From the NCBI GenBank assembly GCA_023150345.1, contig JAKLLB010000011.1:1-64000 (forward strand): a DNA stretch of 64,000 nucleotides. Direction: 5' to 3'. A program made the position numbers and the translations under genes. This stretch comes from Aquabacterium sp. (lineage in GTDB: Bacteria > Pseudomonadota > Gammaproteobacteria > Burkholderiales > Burkholderiaceae_C). This document shows positions 22,565 to 33,726 of this stretch, piece by piece (within the stretch, counting starts at the first letter, position 1; each line of letters starts with the position of its first letter). The notes under the pieces were generated by a model. The model saw nothing but the letters and a program-made list of their open reading frames with translations, was not told the DNA's origin and made no database searches.

Positions 22565-23779
22565 ATGAATCCGCGCCTGTCGCTGCTGCACCCCTACCCG
22601 TTCGAACGCCTGCGCGAACTCACGCGTGACATCACCCCCAACCCGGGGCACCGATCCATCGGTCTGGGCATCGGCGAGCCGAAGCATGCGACGCCCGAGT
22701 TCATCCGCCAGGCGCTGGCGGAGGGCTTCGCCGGCTTGGCGACCTACCCGCCCACGCTGGGGACGCCGGCTCTGCGGCAGGCCATCGCCGCATGGGTGCA
22801 ACGCCGCTATGGCGTGCCGGTTTGCCAAGACACCCAAGTGCTCCCGGTCAGTGGCTCGAGAGAGGCGCTGTTTTCGTTCGCGCAGGCCGTGGTCGACGGC
22901 AGCCGCGACGGCGCCACCGTGGTCTGCCCCAACCCCTTCTACCAGATCTACGAAGGCGCGGCGCTGCTGGCCGGTGCCCAGACGGCGTTTGCCAACAGCG
23001 ACCCGGCGCGCAACTTCGCACCGGACTGGGGCCAGATCGACGAAACCACCTGGGCCCGCACGCAGCTGCTCTATGTGTGCTCGCCGGGCAACCCATCGGG
23101 CGCGGTGATGCCGCTGGGCGAGTGGCAAAGGCTGTTCGAGCTGAGCGATCGCCATGGCTTCGTGATCGCCAGCGACGAGTGCTACTCGGAGATCTACTTT
23201 CGCGACGATGAACCGCCGCTGGGCGGCCTGCAGGCGGCGCGAGCGCTGGGACGCGACGACTACCGCCGGTTGGTGGCGTTCACCTCGCTGAGCAAGCGCT
23301 CCAACGTGCCGGGCATGCGTTCGGGCTTCGTGGCCGGTGACGCCCAGCTGATCAAGTCCTACCTGCAATACCGCACCTACCACGGTGCGGCGCTGAGCCC
23401 GATGGTGCAGCACGCCAGTGTGGCCGCCTGGTCCGATGAGACCCATGTGGCGCACAACCGGGCGCTGTACCGTGCCAAGTTCGAGCAGGTCACGCCCATG
23501 CTGGCCGATGTGCTCGATGTGCGCCTGCCCGATGCCGCCTTCTACCTGTGGGCCGGCGTGCCCGGCGGCGACGACATCGGCTACGCCCGAGGCTTGTTGG
23601 CTCAATACAATGTCACGGTATTGCCTGGCAGCCTGCTGGCACGCAACGCACACGGCGCCAACCCGGGCACCGGGCGGGTGCGCATGGCGCTGGTGGCCGA
23701 GCCAGCCGAGTGTGTCGAAGCCGCCCACCGCATCGTGGCCTACACCCGGGCCTACCAGCCTGGCCGCCCAGCGCGCTGA
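22565..23779 (+). CDS. dapC: Succinyldiaminopimelate transaminase
   Basis: A 404-residue fold-type I PLP aminotransferase. It converts N-succinyl-2-amino-6-ketopimelate to N-succinyl-LL-diaminopimelate in lysine and peptidoglycan synthesis. Visible motifs are [39 protein letters not shown] with the PLP-ring Asp and Tyr, and [15 protein letters not shown] with the Schiff-base Lys. The start [16 protein letters not shown] is typical. It is immediately followed by dapD (46 bp), which supports DapC over other class I aminotransferases. Confidence 0.93.
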   Translation: MNPRLSLLHPYPFERLRELTRDITPNPGHRSIGLGIGEPKHATPEFIRQALAEGFAGLATYPPTLGTPALRQAIAAWVQRRYGVPVCQDTQVLPVSGSREALFSFAQAVVDGSRDGATVVCPNPFYQIYEGAALLAGAQTAFANSDPARNFAPDWGQIDETTWARTQLLYVCSPGNPSGAVMPLGEWQRLFELSDRHGFVIASDECYSEIYFRDDEPPLGGLQAARALGRDDYRRLVAFTSLSKRSNVPGMRSGFVAGDAQLIKSYLQYRTYHGAALSPMVQHASVAAWSDETHVAHNRALYRAKFEQVTPMLADVLDVRLPDAAFYLWAGVPGGDDIGYARGLLAQYNVTVLPGSLLARNAHGANPGTGRVRMALVAEPAECVEAAHRIVAYTRAYQPGRPAR

Positions 23780-23825
23780 CGCCGACCGCTGCCCACTCCT
23801 TCCCTGTCCGAACCCGTCTGATGCC

Positions 23826-24650
23826 ATGAACCCGCAACTGCAATCCCTGATCGACCTGGCCTGGGACGGCCGCGCCAACCTGACACCCACGAATGCGGAT
23901 CCCGCGATTCGCCAGGCGGTCGAGGAGGTGATTTCCGCACTGAACGCCGGCCGCCTGCGGGTGGCCGAGCGCCAGGGCGTCGGCCAGTGGCAGGTGAACC
24001 AATGGGTGAAGAAGGCGGTGCTGCTGAGCTTCCGGCTCAACGACAACAAGCCCATGCACGCCGGCGACCTCGCCTTCTACGACAAGGTGCCGCCGAAGTT
24101 CGGCCACTGCGGCGACGACGTCCTGCGCGAGGCCGGCGTGCGCATCGTGCCGCCCGCGGTGGCGCGCCGCGGCAGCTTCCTGGCCAAGGGCGTGGTGCTG
24201 ATGCCCAGCTACGTCAACATCGGCGCCTATGTCGACGAGGGTGCCATGGTCGATACCTGGGCCACCGTGGGCTCGTGCGCGCAGATCGGCAAGAACGTGC
24301 ACCTGTCGGGCGGGGTGGGCATCGGCGGCGTGCTCGAGCCGCTGCAGGCCAATCCCACGATCATCGAGGACAACTGCTTCATCGGTGCGCGCTCGGAGAT
24401 CGTCGAAGGCGTGATCGTCGAAGAAAACTCGGTGATCAGCATGGGTGTGTACATCGGCCAGAGCACGCCCATCTACGACCGCGAGCGCGACGCGGTGAGC
24501 TACGGCCGGGTGCCGGCGGGCTCGGTGGTCATCTCCGGCAGCCTGCCGCGCGATGGCGGCAAGTACAGCCTGTACTGCGCCGTGATCGTCAAGCGGGTCG
24601 ACGCGCAGACGCGGGCCAAGACCAGCATCAACGAGCTGCTCCGACCGTAG
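23826..24650 (+). CDS. dapD: Tetrahydrodipicolinate N-succinyltransferase
   Basis: A 274-residue left-handed beta-helix acyltransferase. Hexapeptide repeats run from about residue 105 to 215 ([39 protein letters not shown]). [20 protein letters not shown] and [14 protein letters not shown] are family landmarks. It uses succinyl-CoA to start the succinylase branch of lysine/DAP biosynthesis. Start [19 protein letters not shown] at 23826. It works with dapC upstream and dapE downstream. Confidence 0.96.
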   Translation: MNPQLQSLIDLAWDGRANLTPTNADPAIRQAVEEVISALNAGRLRVAERQGVGQWQVNQWVKKAVLLSFRLNDNKPMHAGDLAFYDKVPPKFGHCGDDVLREAGVRIVPPAVARRGSFLAKGVVLMPSYVNIGAYVDEGAMVDTWATVGSCAQIGKNVHLSGGVGIGGVLEPLQANPTIIEDNCFIGARSEIVEGVIVEENSVISMGVYIGQSTPIYDRERDAVSYGRVPAGSVVISGSLPRDGGKYSLYCAVIVKRVDAQTRAKTSINELLRP

Positions 24651-25034
24651 CATGTGGGCCCCGGTCGCCTGGCGACCGCCCCCGAGGGGCTACCCGCCCC
24701 GACCGGGGGACCCGGATCGGGGCGGGCCCGATTGCCGGGAGCGCGCTCCCCTGGCCGCTGCGCGGCCTGTCCCCTGCCGGGGGCGAAATGCACCGGTGCT
24801 GTTGCCGGCTGCCCTGGCCGCTGCGCGGCCTGTCCCCTGCCGGGGGCGAAATGCATCGGTGCTGTTGCCGGCTCCCCTGGCCGCTGCGCGGCCTGTCCCC
24901 TGCCGGGGGCGAGGTGCCTCGGTGCTGGCGCGGGGGCGCCGGTCGCGTGGCGACCGTAAGATCGGGGTGGTGGGGGTACCCTGGCCGGGGTGCGGCTCGT
25001 CCCTGGGTCGGGACATCGCGACAAGGAGAGACCT
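24651..25034. repeat. 384-bp gene-free stretch with flanking palindromes and a 63-bp triplicate
   Basis: Between dapD and pilU. Two near-identical 17-bp palindromes, cggtcgcNtggcgaccg, stand at 24662-24678 and 24940-24956 (centre base differs). Between them, a 63-bp direct repeat occurs three times with no spacers: 24749-24811, 24812-24874 and 24875-24937, the last with a diverged 3' end. Each unit contains the perfect inverted repeat ggccgctgcgcggcc and a cccctgccgggg hairpin. The region also holds gagcgcgctc (24740-24749). It resembles a REP/BIME-type palindromic cluster. A dapD terminator or pilU leader role is possible; no promoter is clear. Confidence 0.85.
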
Positions 25035-26234
25035 GTGAGCGGAAACATGGAGCGGGTGTTGCGGCTGATGAGCGAGCGCAATGCGTCGGACGTGTACCTG
25101 TCGGCAAACATGCCGATCCAGATCAAGATCCACGGCCAGGTACTGCAGTTGTCGGACCAGGTGCTCGCGCCGCAGCAGCCGCGGCAGTTGCTGGCCGAGT
25201 TGCTCTCGCCCAAGCAGATGGAGGAACTGGACGAGACGGGCGAGCTGAACCTGGCCATCGGCATCGACAAGGTGGGCAGTTTCCGGCTTTCTGCCTTTCG
25301 CCAGCGCGGCACCATCGCCGCTGTGTTCCGGCACATCCCCCACATCATCCCGACGCTGGAATCGCTGAACGTGCCCCCCGGGCTGGGCCAGCTGGTGCTG
25401 GAGAAACGGGGCCTGATCCTGATGGTGGGCGCCACCGGCACCGGCAAGAGCTCGACACTGGCGTCGATGCTCGAAATGCGCAACAAGCAGATGCCGGGCC
25501 ACATCCTCACCATCGAGGACCCGGTGGAATTCCTGTTCAGCAGCAAGAAGTCGGTCGTCAACCAGCGCGAAGTGGGCCGCGACACCGTGTCGCTGCAGAT
25601 CGCACTGAAGAATGCGCTGCGTCAGGCGCCCGACTGCATCATGATCGGCGAAATCCGCGACCGCGAGACCATGACCTCGGCCTTGAGCTACTCGCTGTCG
25701 GGCCACCTGGTGCTGGCCACCCTGCACGCCAACAACAGCTACCACGCGCTGGGCCGCATCCTGTCTTTCTACACTCCCGAGGCCCGACCGGTTCTGCTGG
25801 CCGACCTGGCCGCGGGTCTGCGCGCCGTCGTCTCGCAGCGGCTGCTGCGCGCCATTGCCGGCGGGCGCGTACCCGCCGTCGAGATGATGCTCAACACCAA
25901 ACTGGTGGGCGAGATGATCGAGAAGGGTGACTTCCCGGGCGTGAAGGAGGCGATGGAGAAGTCGCTGGCCGAGGGTTCCCAGACCTTCGAGGCCGACATC
26001 GCACGCATGATCAACGAGGGCATCGTCACCCGTGACGAGGGCCTGTCGCATGCCGACTCGCCGACCAACCTGATGTGGCGCCTGCAGAACGAAACCTCGC
26101 CCATCTCGCGTACCCCGCCCAAGCGCGACGAACCCGACGTACCACTGTTCACCGACTTCACCGTGGACGTCATCCCCGAAGGGGCCAAGGCGCCGGGCAA
26201 GCCACTGATGTTCGGTGCGGTACCCAAGCAGTGA
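25035..26234 (+). CDS. pilU: Type IV pilus retraction ATPase PilT/PilU family
   Basis: A 399-residue secretion-type hexameric ATPase. The start is GTG at 25035, preceded by AAGGAG with 6 bp spacing. The N-terminal PAS-like domain ([20 protein letters not shown]) is followed by Walker [10 protein letters not shown] (132-140), the Asp box TIEDPVEF, Walker [12 protein letters not shown] and the His box [15 protein letters not shown]. The ~50-residue C-terminal extension after the PilT core and its length favour PilU over PilT. It powers pilus retraction and twitching together with PilT. The other pilus genes are not in the window; in Burkholderiales pilU is often located among the dap genes. Confidence 0.88.
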   Translation: MSGNMERVLRLMSERNASDVYLSANMPIQIKIHGQVLQLSDQVLAPQQPRQLLAELLSPKQMEELDETGELNLAIGIDKVGSFRLSAFRQRGTIAAVFRHIPHIIPTLESLNVPPGLGQLVLEKRGLILMVGATGTGKSSTLASMLEMRNKQMPGHILTIEDPVEFLFSSKKSVVNQREVGRDTVSLQIALKNALRQAPDCIMIGEIRDRETMTSALSYSLSGHLVLATLHANNSYHALGRILSFYTPEARPVLLADLAAGLRAVVSQRLLRAIAGGRVPAVEMMLNTKLVGEMIEKGDFPGVKEAMEKSLAEGSQTFEADIARMINEGIVTRDEGLSHADSPTNLMWRLQNETSPISRTPPKRDEPDVPLFTDFTVDVIPEGAKAPGKPLMFGAVPKQ

Positions 26235-26250
26235 ATCCGCAGGCAACCGC

Positions 26251-27393
26251 TTGAACACGCTGGAGCTGCTGGAGGCGCTGATCGGGCGAGCGTCGGTCAC
26301 GCCGGATGACGCCGGTTGCCAGGCACTGGTGCAGGGCCTGCTCGAGCCGCTGGGCTACGTGTGTGAACCCATGCCGCACGGCCCCGCCCAGGCCCGCGTG
26401 AGCAACCTTTGGGCGGTGCATCGCGGTGCAACGCCCGGCCCGCTGCTGGTGCTGGCCGGTCACACCGACGTGGTGCCGCCCGGCCCGCGCGAGCGCTGGA
26501 CCAGCGACCCCTTCGTGCCCACGCATCGCGATGGCCGGCTATACGGTCGCGGCGCGGCCGACATGAAGGCCTCGGTGGCCGCCATGGTGGTAGCGGCCGC
26601 TGACTTCGTGCGCCAGCATCCGCGGCACGCCGGTGCATTGGCCGTGCTGCTCACCAGCGACGAAGAAGGAGCGGCAGTCGATGGCACGGTGCGCGTGGTC
26701 GAGGCCCTCCACGCCCGCGGCCTGCGGCCCGACGCCTGCATTGTGGGCGAGCCCACTTCGGTACAGGCGCTGGGCGACACCATCAAGAACGGCCGCCGCG
26801 GATCGCTGTCGGCCCGCGTGGTGGTGCGCGGTCTTCAGGGCCATGTGGCCTACCCGCATCTCGCGCGCAACCCGGTACACGACCTGGCGCCAGCGCTGGC
26901 CGAGTTGGCCGCCCTGCAATGGGACGATGGCAACGCCCACTTCCCGCCGACCACCTGGCAGGTGTCCAACCTGCATGCCGGTACCGGGGCGCTCAACGTG
27001 ATTCCGGGCGAGGCCGTGCTCGACTGCAATTTCCGCTTTGGCACCGCCTCGACGCCTGACACGTTGCGCAGCCGGATGCTCGCCATCCTGCACCGCCACG
27101 GCCTGGATGTCGATGTGCAGTGGACCCTGGGCGCTGAGCCCTTCCTCACGCAGCCGGGGCGCCTGAGTACCGCGTTGGCCCAGGCCATCGAGGCCGAGAC
27201 CGGCCGCAGGCCGCAGATGTCCACCACCGGCGGCACGAGCGACGGCCGCTTCCTGGCTCGCGTGTGCGCCGAGGTGCTCGAGTTCGGCCCGATCAACGCC
27301 AGCATCCACCAGGTCGACGAGCACGTGGCGCTGGACGATCTGCCTCGCCTGACCGCCATCTTCCACCGCACCGTGCGCACGATGCTGACATGA
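26251..27393 (+). CDS. dapE: Succinyl-diaminopimelate desuccinylase
   Basis: A dinuclear zinc M20-family amidohydrolase of about 380 residues, the last succinylase-branch step (gives LL-diaminopimelate and succinate). Zinc motifs are [24 protein letters not shown] and TSDEEG, plus the [12 protein letters not shown] and [15 protein letters not shown] ends. The start is not certain: TTG at 26251 gives the typical [23 protein letters not shown], while a GTG at 26215 would overlap the end of pilU by 20 bp and add 12 atypical residues. I prefer the TTG. Confidence 0.93.
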   Translation: MNTLELLEALIGRASVTPDDAGCQALVQGLLEPLGYVCEPMPHGPAQARVSNLWAVHRGATPGPLLVLAGHTDVVPPGPRERWTSDPFVPTHRDGRLYGRGAADMKASVAAMVVAAADFVRQHPRHAGALAVLLTSDEEGAAVDGTVRVVEALHARGLRPDACIVGEPTSVQALGDTIKNGRRGSLSARVVVRGLQGHVAYPHLARNPVHDLAPALAELAALQWDDGNAHFPPTTWQVSNLHAGTGALNVIPGEAVLDCNFRFGTASTPDTLRSRMLAILHRHGLDVDVQWTLGAEPFLTQPGRLSTALAQAIEAETGRRPQMSTTGGTSDGRFLARVCAEVLEFGPINASIHQVDEHVALDDLPRLTAIFHRTVRTMLT

Positions 27394-27450
27394 TGCCGCC
27401 ACGCTCGCCGCCCCTTGGGCAGGGGTGCGGTGGCTGCAGGCACCACTGAC

Positions 27451-28335
27451 ATGACCTTGATCGAAGCTGTCGAAGAGGCCCGAGCCCGCCTGCACGAGGC
27501 GGGCGTTTCGTTCGGGCACGGAACCACCAACGCTCATGACGAGGCGGTGTGGCTGGTGCTGTGGCGCCTGGGTCTGCCGCTGGACCAGCTCGATGAGGTG
27601 GCCGCGCGCGAACTCGATGCGTCGCAGCTGACCGCCATCCGCGCGTTGGTGGACGAGCGTGTGCGCAGCCGCCGACCGGCGGCCTACCTCACCGGCGAGG
27701 CCTGGCTGCAGGGCGTGCCCTTCACGGTGGACGAGCGGGTGATCGTGCCGCGCTCGCTCATCGCCGAGTGCATCGCCGAAGGCAGCATCGACCCCTGGCT
27801 GGACGAACGCACTCACGCCGTTCTCGACCTGTGCACGGGCAACGGCAGCCTGGCAGTGCTGGCGGCCATGGCCTGGCCCGATGTGCGTGTGGACGCCGCC
27901 GACCTCAGCACAGACGCATTGGCGGTGGCCCGCCTGAACGTGGAGCGCCACGGGCTGGGCGAGCGCATCGCCGTGTTCCAGGGCGATGGCCTGGCGGCAG
28001 TTCCCGGGCGGCGCTATGACCTCATCCTGTGCAACCCGCCCTACGTCAATGCCGCCTCGATGGCGGCGCTGCCAGCCGAGTTCCGCAGCGAGCCGACGCT
28101 CGCACTGGCCGGCGGCGCCGACGGCATGGACTTCATCCGCACGCTTCTGGCGCAGACTGCCGCCGCGCTCACCGAGCACGGCGTGCTGGTGCTCGAGATC
28201 GGCCACGAGCGCATGCACTTCGAGCATGCCTTTCCCACGCTGAACCCGGTCTGGCTGGCCACCAGCGCCGGCGACGACCAGGTACTGCTGCTCGAGCGCG
28301 CTGCGCTGCTGCCGCTCGCCGCCCCTCCTGACTGA
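27451..28335 (+). CDS. prmB: 50S ribosomal protein L3 glutamine N5-methyltransferase
   Basis: A 294-residue HemK/PrmB-type methyltransferase. The AdoMet site is VLDLCTGNGSLAVLAA and the catalytic motif is NPPYVN, which methylates a glutamine amide. PrmB rather than PrmC is supported by the N-terminal region (DEAVWLVLWRLGLPLDQL...), AYLTGEAWLQGVPFTVDERVIVPRS, and its place between dapE and an ABC-F gene, conserved in Burkholderiales. ATG at 27451 starts MTLIEAVEEARARL. The gene ends 4 bp before the next start. Confidence 0.93.
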   Translation: MTLIEAVEEARARLHEAGVSFGHGTTNAHDEAVWLVLWRLGLPLDQLDEVAARELDASQLTAIRALVDERVRSRRPAAYLTGEAWLQGVPFTVDERVIVPRSLIAECIAEGSIDPWLDERTHAVLDLCTGNGSLAVLAAMAWPDVRVDAADLSTDALAVARLNVERHGLGERIAVFQGDGLAAVPGRRYDLILCNPPYVNAASMAALPAEFRSEPTLALAGGADGMDFIRTLLAQTAAALTEHGVLVLEIGHERMHFEHAFPTLNPVWLATSAGDDQVLLLERAALLPLAAPPD

Positions 28336-28339
28336 ATTC

Positions 28340-30223
<1,884 letters not shown>

Positions 30224-30233
30224 GGCGCCGTGG

Positions 30234-31304
30234 TCAGGGCTTGCGCGGCGCCGATGCCGCGGCGGCAGCCGTTGTCTTGGCCTGCACCACCACGCCCGCG
30301 CGGCTGCCCAGCCACCAGCCACCTGCACCATCGGGCACTGCGGCGGTGAGCGAGAGCCGGTCCGGCCGCGGTTGAGCGGCGAAGCGGCGCCCACCGTCGC
30401 TGCTGATCGCGTGGTAGCCATCCAGCCCGACGGCGATCACCTGATCACCGGCGGAGGCCAGGGCAGTGATCGAGCTGCGCCCGCCGCTGTCGAGGCTGCG
30501 CCAGTTCTGGCCACCATCGTCGCTGCGCCACAGCGCCCCGCGCTGCCCGGCGACCAACAGGCCGCCGTCGGCCAGGGCGATGCCACACCACAGCGAGCCC
30601 TTGGCACCGGTGCTCACATAGCGCCAGTTGCGCCCGCGATCGTCGGAGACCGCAACCAGGCCGCGCTCGCCGGTGGCCCACAGCCGGCCGGCGCCGTCGG
30701 CGAACAGGCCGAGCAGGTTCAGGTCGGCTTTGCGTGCGCCCGGCGGCGTGGGCATGGTGACCGTTTCCCAGGTCTGCCCACCATCGGCGGTGACCAGCAC
30801 CAGCGACCACAAGCCGACCGCCACGCCATGGCGGGCATCGAGGAAGTGGACCGCGAAGAGCGGGCGATCCTGCGACAGATCGGTGCGCTGCGGCGCCCAG
30901 TGCCGGCCGCCGTCCGTCGTATGCAGGATGGCGCCCCAGTGGCCTGCCGCCCAGCCCTTCTCGGCGTCGACGAAGTGCACCGACGTGAGCGTGGCATCCA
31001 GCGGCACACCGGCCACCTGCCGCGACGTGCCCCCTTCGATCTCGAGTACGACGCCGCGCTCGCCCACCGCCACGGCTCGCGTTCCAGCGCGCGCCAGCCC
31101 GAGCATCAGGGCCTGGGTCGCACCTGGGCTGGCGGCCACGACCTGCGGGCGCACCGTGCGCAGCGCATCGGCCGCAGCGGTGGCGTTCGGTCCAGCCGCA
31201 GGCGCACTGGCCGCGCCATCGGCCGCCTGGCCCGAGGCGATCAGTCCCAGCCACAGGACAGCCGCCAACCGCGCACCGTCGCACCTTCGCCCGCGTTGCA
31301 GCAT
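30234..31304 (-). CDS. Exported YCF48/BNR-type beta-propeller protein
   Basis: A 356-residue protein with signal peptide (MLQRGRRCDGARLAAVLWLG..., cleavage near GQAADG). It contains at least five propeller blades with BNR/Asp-box-like repeats such as TTDGGRHW, TADGGQTWE, SDDRGRNW and SDDGGQNW, in the YCF48/HCF136 family. It lacks catalytic motifs, so a scaffold or assembly role in the periplasm is likely. It starts 11 bp after the RND gene and is the last gene of the DUF1329-DUF1302-RND-YCF48 operon. This four-gene association recurs in proteobacteria, often near lipid or alcohol catabolism genes, as I recall it. Confidence 0.88.
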   Translation of the reverse strand: MLQRGRRCDGARLAAVLWLGLIASGQAADGAASAPAAGPNATAAADALRTVRPQVVAASPGATQALMLGLARAGTRAVAVGERGVVLEIEGGTSRQVAGVPLDATLTSVHFVDAEKGWAAGHWGAILHTTDGGRHWAPQRTDLSQDRPLFAVHFLDARHGVAVGLWSLVLVTADGGQTWETVTMPTPPGARKADLNLLGLFADGAGRLWATGERGLVAVSDDRGRNWRYVSTGAKGSLWCGIALADGGLLVAGQRGALWRSDDGGQNWRSLDSGGRSSITALASAGDQVIAVGLDGYHAISSDGGRRFAAQPRPDRLSLTAAVPDGAGGWWLGSRAGVVVQAKTTAAAAASAPRKP

Positions 31305-31315
31305 GGCCGGCCCCT

Positions 31316-33697
31316 TCAATGGAACATCGCCGAGGCGCGCACCGGCTGCCGCCGCGGAACCAGCCGATCGATCCACACGGCAAACGCAGGCAACACCGTC
31401 ATCGCCATCACCATGTTGACCATGAACATGAACGCCAACAACTGGCCCATGTCGGCCTGGAACTTCAGCTCCGAGAACGACCAGGTGGCCACGCCGACCG
31501 CCAGGGTGATGGCGGTGAAGATGGTCGCCACGCCCACCTCCAGCAAGGCATGCTCGACCGCCTTGACGATGGGCTGCCCGGCGCTCAGGTGCAGCTGAAG
31601 GCGGTTGTAGATGTAGAACGCGTAGTCGACGCCGATGCCCACAGCCAGCACCATCACCGGCAGGGTGGCCACGGTCAGGCCGATGCCCTGCGCCTTCATG
31701 AAGGCGTAGCCCACGAAGGTGCCCACCGTCAGCGGCAGACAACAGGCCAGCACCGCGCGCCAATCGCGATACACCCCGAACACCAGCAGCACGATGACGG
31801 CGTACACGTACAGCATCATGGGCAACTCGCTGGTGGCCACCTCCTCGTTGATGGCCGCCAGCACGCCCGCGTTGCCGGCAGCCAGGCGCATCGTCACGCC
31901 GGGCAGCGGCTGTTGCTCGCGGAACTGCTTGGCCGCAGCGATGACACCGTCGATCGTCCGGGTCTTGTGGTCGGCCAGGTACAGGTGGGCGGCGGTCATG
32001 CTGCAGTCCTTGCGCATGGTGCCCGGCAGCCGTGCCACCTCGAACGACAGAGCCGAGTAGTTGGCGGGGTCGATCGGCACCACGGCCATCTTCGGGTTGC
32101 CTTCGTTGTAACCCTCGCTGTACTGCCGCAACTGCGTGGAGAACGAGTCGATCGACAGCACGCCAGGAACCGGGCGCATCGCGAAGGCGAAGCGGTCGTG
32201 GTGCTGGCCGACCGCCACCGCCTCGCATGAGTCGGGCGCAGCCTCGAACACCACGGTCAGCCAGTCCAGCCCCATGTCGTAGCTCGACGCGATGGAGACT
32301 GCATCGCGATTGAACCGCGCCTCGGCACGCAGCTCCGGTGCTCCTGGCTCCAGCGTGCCGACGACGCGGTCCCGCGCATAGCCCCAGGCCAGTGCGAACA
32401 CCACGGCAGCCAGTGCCAGCACCATGGCCGCCGGTCGCGGCTCGGCCACTCGGGCCAGCCGCCGCAGCCAACCCGCCCGCGCCTCGCGCAGTTGCATCTG
32501 GCGTTGGGCGTAGGCCTGCCCCACGTTGGCATACGAGGCCGCCAGCGGCAGCATGACCAGGTTGGTGACGATCTTGTAGGCCACGCCCAGCGCGGCAGCG
32601 ACGGCGAGCTCGCGCACCATGGGGATGGGGATCAGCAGCAGCGTGATGAACGTGACGAAGGCCGTCACCAACGCCAGCGTGCCAGGCACCAGCAAGCCCG
32701 AGAAGCTGGCCCGCGCCGCGGCCTCGGCCGACTTGCCCAGGGAGATTTCGCGCACGATGGTGTTGATCTGCTGCACGCCATGCGACACGCCGATGGCGAA
32801 CACCAGGAAGGGCACCAGCACAGCCAGCGGATCGAGCCCATAGCCCAGCAGCCGCAGCGTACCGAACTGCCAGACCAGCGAGGCCAGCGAGCACAGCACC
32901 GGCAGCAGCGTGAACTGCCACGATCGGCTGTACCACCACACCGCAGCAGCCGTGAGCACAAGCGCAATCGCGCAGAACTCGAGCACCGCGGCCGCGCCAT
33001 CGGCGATGTCGCCGATCTGCTTGGCGAAGCCGATGACCTGCACCTCGTAGCCGGCATCCTCGTGCTTGGCACGCATGGCCTCGAGCACGGCGTTGTAGGC
33101 CACGTAGTCGAGTTGCCGCCCCTCCGCATCGAACTCGTTGAGCTCGGCGGTGATCATGGCGCCGGCCTGGTCGCGCGCGACCAGCGAACCGACGAACCCG
33201 CCCTGGCTGGCGGTGCGGGCGATGCCGGCGATGGTGGCTGCGTCCAGGCTCGCCGGGGTGACGGTGCCGGGGATCAGCGGATCGGCCCGAAAACCCTCTT
33301 CGGTGATCTCGTTGACGAACGCATTGGGCGTCCACATCGAGGTCACGCTGCCGCGCGACACGTGCGGCAGGAACATCACGGCCTGGGTCACGTCGTGCAG
33401 GCGCGTGAGGCCCTCGCGGGTCCAGATGGTGCCCTGGCGTGCCCGCACCACCACCGTCAGCCGGTTGGCACCGATCAGTTCATCCCGGTAGGTGCGAAAA
33501 GTCTGGACGTACTCATGCCCGACGGGCAGCTGCTTCTCGAAGCCGGCATCCATGCGCAGCTTCAGGGCGAACCAGCCCATGACCGCGGTGAGGATGGCCA
33601 GCGCAACCAGGATGAGGCCGCGGCGCGCGAAAAGCGCCGCCTCGAGGCGCGCCAGGCGCGGACTCGCGCCTGATGCGCCAGGAGGTTTGTCGCTCAT
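31316..33697 (-). CDS. RND/MMPL superfamily exporter
   Basis: A 793-residue inner membrane transporter of the hydrophobe/MMPL type. TM1 is at ~28-48. Two large periplasmic domains (about 50-225 and 440-610) alternate with two groups of five to six helices (e.g. VLCSLASLVWQFGTLRLLGYG; ALGVAYKIVTNLVMLPLAA; VMVLAVGIGVDYAFYIYNR with the conserved Asp in GVDYAFY). Such proteins move lipids or hydrophobic molecules using the proton gradient. No MFP (HlyD-type) or TolC gene is adjacent; the DUF1302 outer-membrane-like and DUF1329 proteins may complete the route. Confidence 0.9.
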   Translation of the reverse strand: MSDKPPGASGASPRLARLEAALFARRGLILVALAILTAVMGWFALKLRMDAGFEKQLPVGHEYVQTFRTYRDELIGANRLTVVVRARQGTIWTREGLTRLHDVTQAVMFLPHVSRGSVTSMWTPNAFVNEITEEGFRADPLIPGTVTPASLDAATIAGIARTASQGGFVGSLVARDQAGAMITAELNEFDAEGRQLDYVAYNAVLEAMRAKHEDAGYEVQVIGFAKQIGDIADGAAAVLEFCAIALVLTAAAVWWYSRSWQFTLLPVLCSLASLVWQFGTLRLLGYGLDPLAVLVPFLVFAIGVSHGVQQINTIVREISLGKSAEAAARASFSGLLVPGTLALVTAFVTFITLLLIPIPMVRELAVAAALGVAYKIVTNLVMLPLAASYANVGQAYAQRQMQLREARAGWLRRLARVAEPRPAAMVLALAAVVFALAWGYARDRVVGTLEPGAPELRAEARFNRDAVSIASSYDMGLDWLTVVFEAAPDSCEAVAVGQHHDRFAFAMRPVPGVLSIDSFSTQLRQYSEGYNEGNPKMAVVPIDPANYSALSFEVARLPGTMRKDCSMTAAHLYLADHKTRTIDGVIAAAKQFREQQPLPGVTMRLAAGNAGVLAAINEEVATSELPMMLYVYAVIVLLVFGVYRDWRAVLACCLPLTVGTFVGYAFMKAQGIGLTVATLPVMVLAVGIGVDYAFYIYNRLQLHLSAGQPIVKAVEHALLEVGVATIFTAITLAVGVATWSFSELKFQADMGQLLAFMFMVNMVMAMTVLPAFAVWIDRLVPRRQPVRASAMFH

Positions 33698-33726
33698 GAA
33701 TGACGGTAGGCGGTGGCGCTGTCAGC

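Noticed and set aside
24749..24937. CRISPR array
   Set aside because: The repeats are 63 bp, contiguous and without spacers; no cas genes are in the window.
24652..25038. An open frame encoding a 21-residue repeat protein in the palindromic region
   Set aside because: The repeats are nucleotide palindromes; the peptide is an Arg/Pro/Cys-rich by-product without a start or ribosome site.
31316..33335. Minus-strand frame reading through the RND gene into the YCF48 gene
   Set aside because: The N-terminal part is a +1 shadow of the RND exporter. The YCF48 protein has its own start at 31304 after a signal peptide.
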